Source: Bacillota bacterium | GTDB lineage: Bacteria; Bacillota; Clostridia; Acetivibrionales; DTU013 | Assembly: GCA_023409735.1 (NCBI GenBank) | Contig: JAEYRB010000037.1 | Span: forward strand, 1-19,674 | Direction of reading: 5' to 3' | Length of the DNA stretch: 19,674 bases | Shown here: in pieces, positions 13,743-19,674 of the stretch | Position numbering within the stretch: position 1 is the stretch's first letter | Layout: every line of letters starts with the position of its first letter | Notes under the pieces: generated by a model | The model's input: the letters and a program-made list of their open reading frames with translations, nothing else | Databases searched by the model: none | Told to the model about the DNA's origin: nothing | Program-made: the position numbers and the translations under genes

Positions 13743-14847
13743 AGTGTATCCCTCCTGACATCTCATACTCCAAAAGTATATCATCACCTAAATGTGTAAT
13801 ATGTAAGTTCTTCAGCACTGCAGCCTCCTCCGGCAAACAGACTCCAGGTCCCTCAACAGGGCTCCTTGCATCACTTCCTCCAAAAAGCTTTGGTGCAATA
13901 TAAGTATAGACATGCTGTACAATTCCGCACTCCAATGCCGAATAATTGAGATTGCCGCCACCCTCGATCAGGAGGCTGTCGATCCCGTTTCGCCCTAAAA
14001 ACCTCAATAGTTTTTTTAGATCCACACGACCATCTTCGCCGGGAAGCTCTAATATGTTAAGTCCCAACCTCTCCAGCAATATTCTTTTCCTGTCAAGATC
14101 GTTATCCAGCTTTCCGCAGGCCACAATGGTTGGAATTTCTTGAGCCGTTCTACATAGCTGTGAGCCTGTGGGAATTCGAAGCTGTGTATCACAAATTATC
14201 CTTAGAGGATTACGGCCGCCCTCCATTCTACATGTAAGCATTGGATCATCTGCCTGTACAGTTCCGATACCAACCATGATAGCGCTATATTTGCTGCGCA
14301 GCTGGTGGACATGATTACGGGCCGCCAAGCCGGTAATCCATTTAGCTTCACCGGTGTGTGTGGCAATTTTTCCATCCAGTGTCATGGCATATTTTATAGC
14401 CACATATGGAAGGTTAGTGGTTATATAGTGGAAGAATATGGGATTTATATTGTCACATTCCTCCCGCATAAAGTTCTCAACCACCTCTATGCCACAATCT
14501 CTGAGTATCTGCACTCCTTTTCCCGAAACCTTAGGGTTTGGATCACGAGAACCAATCACCACTCTGGAAATTTTCTTTTCCAAAATAATCTCTGTGCATG
14601 GCGGAGTTTTCCCACAATGGCAGCATGGCTCCATTGTTACATACATGGTAGCTCCTTCAGGAGACTCGGTACAGGAAGCTAAGGCATTTCGTTCTGCATG
14701 CCACTCTCCACATCTTGCGTGATAGCCTTCACTAATGACTTTTCCATTTTTAACTACTACAGCGCCGACCATAGGATTAGGAGATACCCAACCCTCACCT
14801 AATTTGGCAAGCTCAATAGCGAAGCGCATGAACTTGTTTTCCAACAT
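13723..14847 (-). CDS. ribD: Bifunctional riboflavin deaminase/reductase
   Basis: A 374-residue fusion carrying out steps two and three of the GTP branch. The N-terminal deaminase (about 1-145) has the zinc motif HAERNAL followed by PCCHCGKTPPCTEII. The C-terminal reductase (about 146-365) starts at LPYVAIKYAMTLDGKIATHTG and contains ITGLAARNHVHQLRS and LLIEGGGNLNYS for NADPH binding. The ATG at 14847 lies nine bases after AAGGAG; a TTG just before it is in frame but less likely. It is the first gene behind the FMN riboswitch, with its ribosome site about 45 bases from the leader terminator. Confidence 0.97.
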   Translation of the reverse strand: MLENKFMRFAIELAKLGEGWVSPNPMVGAVVVKNGKVISEGYHARCGEWHAERNALASCTESPEGATMYVTMEPCCHCGKTPPCTEIILEKKISRVVIGSRDPNPKVSGKGVQILRDCGIEVVENFMREECDNINPIFFHYITTNLPYVAIKYAMTLDGKIATHTGEAKWITGLAARNHVHQLRSKYSAIMVGIGTVQADDPMLTCRMEGGRNPLRIICDTQLRIPTGSQLCRTAQEIPTIVACGKLDNDLDRKRILLERLGLNILELPGEDGRVDLKKLLRFLGRNGIDSLLIEGGGNLNYSALECGIVQHVYTYIAPKLFGGSDARSPVEGPGVCLPEEAAVLKNLHITHLGDDILLEYEMSGGIHCVHRHY

Positions 14848-14904
14848 CAATTTTTACTCCTTTCTCTGTTTTTATCTTCCTGGTGCTTTGAGAAAAGAGA
14901 GATG

Positions 14905-14934
14905 AAAAAACCCTGTGGAAACAAATCCACAGGG
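14905..14934 (-). terminator. Riboswitch-controlled leader terminator
   Basis: On the minus strand CCCTGTGGA and TCCACAGGG pair perfectly around TTTGTT and are followed by TTTTTT. It lies between the FMN aptamer and ribD, the expression platform of a transcription-attenuation riboswitch. Confidence 0.93.
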
Positions 14935-15000
14935 CAGATATAACACAAACAGTCTGCTGCATCCTTATAGGTATGCAAAAGCAATGTTATTTGATGCTAT
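14935..15000 (-). promoter_or_regulatory. Expression-platform linker of the FMN riboswitch
   Basis: Between aptamer and terminator, TGCATACCT pairs with AGGATGCA around ATA (one bulged base), and GCAGA can pair with TCTGC just before the terminator. These may be part of the antiterminator or spacer folding; the switching helix itself was not resolved by eye. Confidence 0.45.
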
Positions 15001-15120
15001 TTCATCTTCTTCCATCCAGACTATACTGTTGGTTTCGGAGTTTCACCGAATCAGCTCATTCATTAGAATAAGATCGCGGACTTTACCGCCAGTGGGGAAT
15101 TTCACCCCGCCCTGAAGATA
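15001..15120 (-). promoter_or_regulatory. FMN riboswitch (RFN element)
   Basis: Read on the minus strand: ATCTTCAGGGCGGGGTGAAA, then TTCCCCACTGGCGGTAAAGT, CCGCGA, GATTCGGTGAAACTCCGAA, CCAACAGTATAGTCTGGATG and GAAGAAGAT. These are the conserved RFN blocks in order. P1 is formed by ATCTTC and GAAGAT. Bound FMN should favour the downstream terminator and shut off the riboflavin operon. Confidence 0.97.
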
Positions 15121-15135
15121 TTATTTTATAAGTTT

Positions 15136-15164
15136 ATTCTAATTAACAAAATGCAAGTTGTCAA
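15136..15164 (-). promoter_or_regulatory. Promoter of the riboflavin operon
   Basis: TTGACA (15159-15164), a 17-base spacer and TAGAAT (15136-15141) on the minus strand, ending about 15 bases before the FMN aptamer. Confidence 0.9.
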
Positions 15165-15366
15165 GATATAATAAATATAACATTTTTTATCTCATTCTGT
15201 AAACAATACCTGATCTATTTGACGGAGCTGCTATATATGGTCACATACTTTGCGAGCTCACCTTTAACAATGGGGCATATGAATTGAGGCAGTCAAAAAT
15301 GCCAAAGAACATAAAAAGAATTGCTATATAAAATAAAATATTGTCTTTGACGAAATTTTGAAGCTC

Positions 15367-16110
15367 TTACCCTTCGCAATAATAACGCCGCAGCCCTTTT
15401 GTATGCTTACCATACTCAATAGCTTCCGTCGGACAGGTACAGATACATGCCATGCAATGTGTGCAATGATCGCTCCACACGGGCTTTCCGTCAGTCAGCT
15501 TGATATTATTAAGCGGACAAGCCTTCTCGCACCTTCCACAGGATACACACCTTTTATCTGCCGTAAACTTCTTTGCGCTTACAATAAATCGATAAAATAC
15601 AGGATTGACAAGGTCGCTGTCTACTCTGTCTATGAGCTTCGGTTTATGTACCGGAAAATGCTTATCTGCTTTGATAAAAGCTATGGCCTCGCTGATTTGC
15701 GGCTCGGCAGCAGCAATGATTTTTGCAGTTTCTTCCTTGCCGGGAGCAGAATATATTGCAATATAGTTTTCGGGCATCAAAACCTCATATACTCCCATAT
15801 CAATAAAGCCTTTGTTTTGGCAAAGCTTTGATATATATTTTCCTGCATTGCCGATCTGATCTCCACAGTTCATTACAAAATATGCTTTCGCTCTGTCAGT
15901 GAACTGCACTTTGTTGATCCACTCCTCCACCACTCTAGGAATTCTCCAAGCATAGGTCGGCAAAACAAAGATCAGTTTGTCTGCAGGGATTTCAGAAAAA
16001 TCCATATTTTTAATTCTATCGTTTATGGATATGAGCTCATCATTCAGAACTGCACCTATCTTCCCGGCAATATATCTACTGTTACCTGTTCCCGAAAAAT
16101 ATAGGATCAT
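15367..16110 (-). CDS. EFR1-type flavodoxin / 2[4Fe-4S] ferredoxin fusion
   Basis: A 247-residue electron carrier. The N-terminal flavodoxin part begins MILYFSGTGNSRYIA, whose SGTGNS loop binds the FMN phosphate, and continues with FVLPTYAWRIPRVVEEWI. The C-terminal part has two 4Fe-4S sites, CVSCGRCEKACP and CTHCMACICTCP (about residues 189-228). This matches the EFR1 family frequent in Clostridia. It presumably moves electrons between FMN and iron-sulphur clusters in an anaerobe; the partners are unknown. AAGGAG lies before the ATG, 14 bases after the MFS gene, so the two are cotranscribed. The next operon downstream makes the FMN precursor, a suggestive but unproven link. Confidence 0.9.
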   Translation of the reverse strand: MILYFSGTGNSRYIAGKIGAVLNDELISINDRIKNMDFSEIPADKLIFVLPTYAWRIPRVVEEWINKVQFTDRAKAYFVMNCGDQIGNAGKYISKLCQNKGFIDMGVYEVLMPENYIAIYSAPGKEETAKIIAAAEPQISEAIAFIKADKHFPVHKPKLIDRVDSDLVNPVFYRFIVSAKKFTADKRCVSCGRCEKACPLNNIKLTDGKPVWSDHCTHCMACICTCPTEAIEYGKHTKGLRRYYCEG

Positions 16111-16124
16111 CGTTTTCTCTCCTT

Positions 16125-17351
16125 TTATGTTTTCTGGTTATAGATGGGTTTAACATGCTTTTTGCCGCCGCCTATAAAAATCACGGCAGCTAAAATGCAG
16201 ATACCCATAAAAATACTCAGGGCAATCCGCATCGGAATAAAGGATATGACAGCACCGGCCGATAATTCTCCGATAAGAGACCCTACTGTTGTCATCATTA
16301 AAAACGCGCCATTAAAGCGTCCCTTCTTCTCGTTGGGAACATAAGTTTGCGTGGCAGAAATGCGGATGTTGTAGGATGCCGCACTTAAGATACCGATGAT
16401 AAAGCAAAAAACTCTCATCACTCCAAGCGGCGTATACAAATAAACGCCTTCAAATGTTGATGCTATGATATAAACAGAAAGGGCTATGGCGAATTTTGCT
16501 TTCACGGGCAGCTTCCATTTGTAATGCAGAAACCCTCCCATAACTCTGCCGATTACCATAAAAGCCCAGACTGACATATAAACATATTCACCATAAGCAA
16601 AACTTTCACGAAACCACGGAAGAGTAATAACATAGGAGGCACCACCTGCAAATGAGGAAAAAGCAAAGTACAGGGCAATACATAGAAGACCTTTTTCGCC
16701 AAACAGATAACGTATGCCCTCTTTGCTGTCTGAAATATATGTTTTTGCACTGTATATAGCGTCGTTGTTTGAAATATCTTCCACATTGCTGACCCGAGTT
16801 TCAAAAAGTGCCGCAGTCAAGAAAAAGAAGCTGTTAACCACAAGAATCGGGAAAATACCAAAGGATTTATATAGGAAAGTCGCAACCGGAATCATGACAT
16901 AGGACAGCGTTTCAAGAGTGCTTGATACCGAGTAAGCTTTTGAATAGTTGCCTTTTGAGATAAGCATAGGATAGAAGCTTTGAAAAGCTACTGCATATAT
17001 GCTATTGATGGTACCAATGATGAATGTCATAAAAGCAAGAAGCGAAAAGCTGAAGAAATTAAAATATATCAGCAAACCCATTGTCAGGTATAATGTTGAT
17101 GACGTAAAATCAAGCAGATAGATAGTTCTGCGCCTTGAAAAGCGATCCATCAGGGGGCCGGCAAGGACTGGTGCCACAATCTGCGGTAAGGTATACAAGA
17201 ACACATACAATGCAAAGAAAAAGGGATCATCAGTATAATCAAGGACAAACAGGCTTACTGCGAATCCCGCCATGGCATTGCCAAGCATAGATACGGCGCT
17301 TCCGAGTGTAATGATTGAGAAATCTCTCGTCCAGAGTTTGTTTGTCTGCAT
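16125..17351 (-). CDS. MFS transporter
   Basis: A 408-residue membrane protein with about 12 hydrophobic segments and the loop GPLMDRFSRRRTIYLLD after segment 2, characteristic of the major facilitator superfamily. It most resembles the macrolide-efflux-like MFS_3 branch in layout, but the substrate is not clear. I choose the ATG at 17351 (MQTNKLW) because AAAGGA lies nine bases upstream; an ATG at 17375 lacks a ribosome site. It leads a two-gene operon with the EFR1 protein. An extended -10 promoter is upstream. Confidence 0.87.
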   Translation of the reverse strand: MQTNKLWTRDFSIITLGSAVSMLGNAMAGFAVSLFVLDYTDDPFFFALYVFLYTLPQIVAPVLAGPLMDRFSRRRTIYLLDFTSSTLYLTMGLLIYFNFFSFSLLAFMTFIIGTINSIYAVAFQSFYPMLISKGNYSKAYSVSSTLETLSYVMIPVATFLYKSFGIFPILVVNSFFFLTAALFETRVSNVEDISNNDAIYSAKTYISDSKEGIRYLFGEKGLLCIALYFAFSSFAGGASYVITLPWFRESFAYGEYVYMSVWAFMVIGRVMGGFLHYKWKLPVKAKFAIALSVYIIASTFEGVYLYTPLGVMRVFCFIIGILSAASYNIRISATQTYVPNEKKGRFNGAFLMMTTVGSLIGELSAGAVISFIPMRIALSIFMGICILAAVIFIGGGKKHVKPIYNQKT

Positions 17352-17387
17352 TTGAACGTTCCTTTGCAATAGCATTTTATCTGTAAT

Positions 17388-17396
17388 ATTATAGCA
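17388..17396 (-). promoter_or_regulatory. Extended -10 promoter of the MFS-EFR1 operon
   Basis: On the minus strand TGCTATAAT gives an extended -10, with TATAAT at 17388-17393, about 37 bases before the start codon. No clear -35 at 17 bases is seen. Confidence 0.55.
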
Positions 17397-17651
17397 TATA
17401 AATTAAAATATGTGTGGCAAAGGAAACCCAAGACGGAAAGACCCACCAGCCGCCTTTATTCAAGTGGTCTTAACTATGCAAATAAAAGTAAAAGGCCAAT
17501 GGATTTTAGCTTAACAAATATTAATCATTGCAAATTTTCAGTGGATGTTAATAAATCATACTCCCATCGCCGTATTTTAAGCTGCCCTTTCTTTATGCAA
17601 TAGATTCTCGCCTTTTTGCTGTAGACCATCAGGCAACACCATTAATGCAAA
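17397..17651. other. Noncoding stretch between the MFS gene and the GH127 terminator
   Basis: About 250 bases without a supportable gene. A 63-codon plus-strand frame here has no ribosome site and unremarkable composition. A weak GACCCAC/GTGGTC inverted repeat occurs near 17440-17470. Nothing else is recognised. Confidence 0.4.
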
Positions 17652-17697
17652 AAAATGGTCTTGTCGACTTATTTGCAAAAGTCTTTAAGACCATTTT
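17652..17697. terminator. Terminator behind the GH127 gene
   Basis: AAAATGGTCTT (17652-17662) and AAGACCATTTT (17687-17697) pair perfectly, with an inner GACTT/AAGTC pairing. On the minus strand the stem runs into TTTTTTTGC, a strong T run, so it mainly ends the GH127 transcript 140 bases after its stop; it may also act on the plus strand. Confidence 0.8.
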
Positions 17698-17836
17698 CTT
17701 TTACAGATGTTTGCCTATTACCTTTATATCGCGTTCCCCATTTACTTAATATATTTCTCACAGAATCTATGCAGGATCGCCACAGCCTGTGGGCAAGTCA
17801 TATCTTATCTTAAGTCTCACTATATATCGTTAGTCC

Positions 17837-19674
17837 TCACAGTGAGCGGCTTTCATGAATCCAGACCTGCATTTCTCCGTTGTCACGATTTCCCCAAAAT
17901 GCATAAGGTATAGCGCGCAGAACAACTTTTTCATATTCCTGCGCATTCTCACCGTAGAGCTCGTCTTCTGTCCAAGGTTTACAGCGTTTACCGGAAGCGG
18001 TAATCATTAGACCGCCGGGAATATCACTTTCTACGTCAACAAGCTGAACATTTGTATCGGCGGATAGGGCCGACAGATTGGCGCCGTTGTCCGCTTGTTC
18101 CAAGCAGTACACCATGGGACCTCTTTGAATGCAAACCTTCCCGGCATTTGCCCGAACCTCCGGGTTAGCTCGGATAAAACGTGACGGAGCATCAAAGCGG
18201 ATCATCACGGATTTTTCGGCCTCCAGCTCAAACACAGCATAGCCGTTTTCCATCTGATATGGTACACTCACTGTAAAATTCTTCGCATAATCGGGAATAC
18301 GCACCGCCATTTTCGTAGCTTTGTCTCCGATGATCTCCATTGTATTCTCCACGGGGAATTTTGTTTTTAGAGTTATATGCGCCCCGCTCTTTGTTTTCAC
18401 AGTACTTCCAATAAACAGATTCAAATAAAGGCGGTTTTGATCCTGCGCCCAGATGTATTGCCCCAGTGAGGCAAAAGTACGGGCAATATTGGGCGGACAG
18501 CAGGCACAGCTGAACCACGGCTGACGCACGGGTTTCACATGTTCCTTTGAGGTATTAGGCATACATGCCTCCGGCCACACTTCCAGCGGATTCACATAGA
18601 AAAAGCGCTTGCCATCCAGTGACACACTGCCCAGTACAGTATTATAGAGTGCCCGTTCAACAGCATCAAAATATTTTGCGTTTCCGGTAATATGATTCAT
18701 TCTCAAGCCAAACAGCATCAACCCCACAGAAGCGCAGCTCTCCGCATAGGCAACCTCGTTTGAAAGGTCGTAATCGGTCGTAAACCGCTCTAAAATTCCG
18801 GAAGAACCGATACCGCCGGTAATGTACATCTGTTTCTTTGTTACATTATTCCACAAGGTCTTACAGGTCTCTAGGAGACTATCGTCCCCTATTTCTCCGG
18901 CCAGATCAGCCATGGCGCAGTAAAGATAGGTTGCTCGAACAGCGTGTCCGGCGGCCTTTTTCTGCTCCCGAACCGGTTGATGAGCCTGATAATAGGAAAT
19001 ATCAAAATCCTTGTCCATATGGTTCCAGATCGGCATATAGTCCGGCTTGTTACTTTCCCTCCAGAAATAGTCTTTATCTACTCCGCGAATATCAACAAAA
19101 TAAGAGGCCATATCCAAGTATTTTCGTTCACCGGTTGTTTTGTACATTTTGAACAGAGCCAGTTCTACCTCTTCATGGCCGGGGTAGGCATGTATTTTCC
19201 CCTCTTCGGGGCCGAAGGTGTCGCAGATCAAATCAGCAAAATGCATCATGGCGTCCAGCAGCTTTCGCTTACCCGTTGCTTCATAATAAGCCACAGCGGC
19301 TTCCATCATATGCCCAGCACAATAGAGCTCATGTCCTTCACGCAGATTGCGCCAACGCTGATGAGGCGCCTTGAGGGTAAAGAAGTTATTGAGATACCCG
19401 TCGGGCTGCTGAGCCGCGCATACCAGATCGATGGCTTCATCAGCCAGTTTTTCAAGCTTCGGGTCTGAGCGGGAGCTTAATACGTACGCCACCGCCTCCA
19501 GCCATTTTGCTAAATCGGAATCCTGAAAAACGAGACCGTAAAATTCTCCCTCCGCCTGTCCGGCAGTAATGCGATAATTCTCGATGCAATGACTGGGCTC
19601 CGCATCCGGTATACGGTCATTCATGGCATCCCATTGATAGGGAATGATTTCTTTGTGCACTAAGTCAAGGTATT
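17837..19674 (-). CDS. GH127 beta-L-arabinofuranosidase (partial, 5' end outside the window)
   Basis: At least 612 codons are in frame with no stop up to the window edge. The sequence opens YLDLVHKEIIPYQWDAMNDR, which in this family is preceded by about 20 residues (PF07944, glycoside hydrolase family 127), so the GTG at 19660 is probably an internal valine and the real start lies beyond 19674. The (alpha/alpha)6 barrel occupies most of the protein. PEACMP and CACCPPNIAR carry the glutamate and three cysteines that bind zinc; the cysteine nucleophile of Bifidobacterium HypBA1 is in the latter. It should release L-arabinose from beta-arabinofuranosides. No signal peptide can be judged. Base composition is visibly richer in G and C than the neighbours, consistent with transfer as part of a sugar-use locus extending beyond the edge. 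Confidence 0.92.
   Translation of the reverse strand, partial: YLDLVHKEIIPYQWDAMNDRIPDAEPSHCIENYRITAGQAEGEFYGLVFQDSDLAKWLEAVAYVLSSRSDPKLEKLADEAIDLVCAAQQPDGYLNNFFTLKAPHQRWRNLREGHELYCAGHMMEAAVAYYEATGKRKLLDAMMHFADLICDTFGPEEGKIHAYPGHEEVELALFKMYKTTGERKYLDMASYFVDIRGVDKDYFWRESNKPDYMPIWNHMDKDFDISYYQAHQPVREQKKAAGHAVRATYLYCAMADLAGEIGDDSLLETCKTLWNNVTKKQMYITGGIGSSGILERFTTDYDLSNEVAYAESCASVGLMLFGLRMNHITGNAKYFDAVERALYNTVLGSVSLDGKRFFYVNPLEVWPEACMPNTSKEHVKPVRQPWFSCACCPPNIARTFASLGQYIWAQDQNRLYLNLFIGSTVKTKSGAHITLKTKFPVENTMEIIGDKATKMAVRIPDYAKNFTVSVPYQMENGYAVFELEAEKSVMIRFDAPSRFIRANPEVRANAGKVCIQRGPMVYCLEQADNGANLSALSADTNVQLVDVESDIPGGLMITASGKRCKPWTEDELYGENAQEYEKVVLRAIPYAFWGNRDNGEMQVWIHESRSL

Noticed and set aside
17412..17603. 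A 63-residue plus-strand frame between the MFS and GH127 genes
   Set aside because: It has no ribosome site or recognisable domain and overlaps the likely promoter side of the MFS gene; treated as noncoding.
19658..19660. GTG as the start of the GH127 gene
   Set aside because: The reading frame continues upstream with family-like residues (YLDLV) to the window edge, so the gene is cut rather than starting here.

Overview
The window looks like chromosomal DNA of a low-GC, probably anaerobic Firmicute of class Clostridia. The evidence is AT-rich sequence, strong AGGAGG-type ribosome sites, TTGACA/TATAAT promoters, a group IIC intron behind a terminator, an FMN riboswitch, an EFR1-type flavodoxin/ferredoxin protein, LytTR-DUF3021 and PadR-DUF2812 pairs, and MATE and MFS exporters. 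The species cannot be named from the sequence.

Layout. Bases 1-127 are the 5' end of a group IIC intron on the minus strand, inserted just behind the terminator (131-171) of an MBL-fold hydrolase gene (267-1031). Next comes a minus-strand operon, LytTR regulator - DUF3021 membrane protein - ABC ATPase - ABC-2 permease (3810 down to 1297). Divergent from it, an ArsR-like regulator and an MFS exporter (4003-5767) run on the plus strand behind a consensus promoter overlapped by a long palindrome. A MATE exporter (7134-5770) converges on the MFS gene with a 2-base gap. A pyridoxamine-phosphate-oxidase-like gene (7468-7860) follows.

From 7877 to 11233 lies an accessory segment bounded by two nearly identical 45-base hairpins. 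It holds a small coiled-coil repeat protein (8029-8412), a probable structured noncoding RNA on the minus strand (about 8435-8655), a PadR-DUF2812 pair (10416-8858), and a decayed IS200/IS605 tnpA element whose end abuts the padR promoter.

From 11347 to about 15164 is a complete riboflavin operon on the minus strand, promoter - FMN riboswitch - terminator - ribD - ribE - ribBA - ribH. It supplies every dedicated enzyme except the phosphatase and encodes FMN feedback. Upstream is an operon of an MFS transporter and an EFR1 flavodoxin/ferredoxin (17351-15367). The right edge is a GH127 beta-L-arabinofuranosidase gene, cut by the window end, with its own terminator.

The observations most worth pursuing are the pseudoknotted RNA near 8435-8655 (resembling the raiA motif from memory), the duplicated hairpin flanking the accessory segment, and the 63-base coiled-coil repeats between them.
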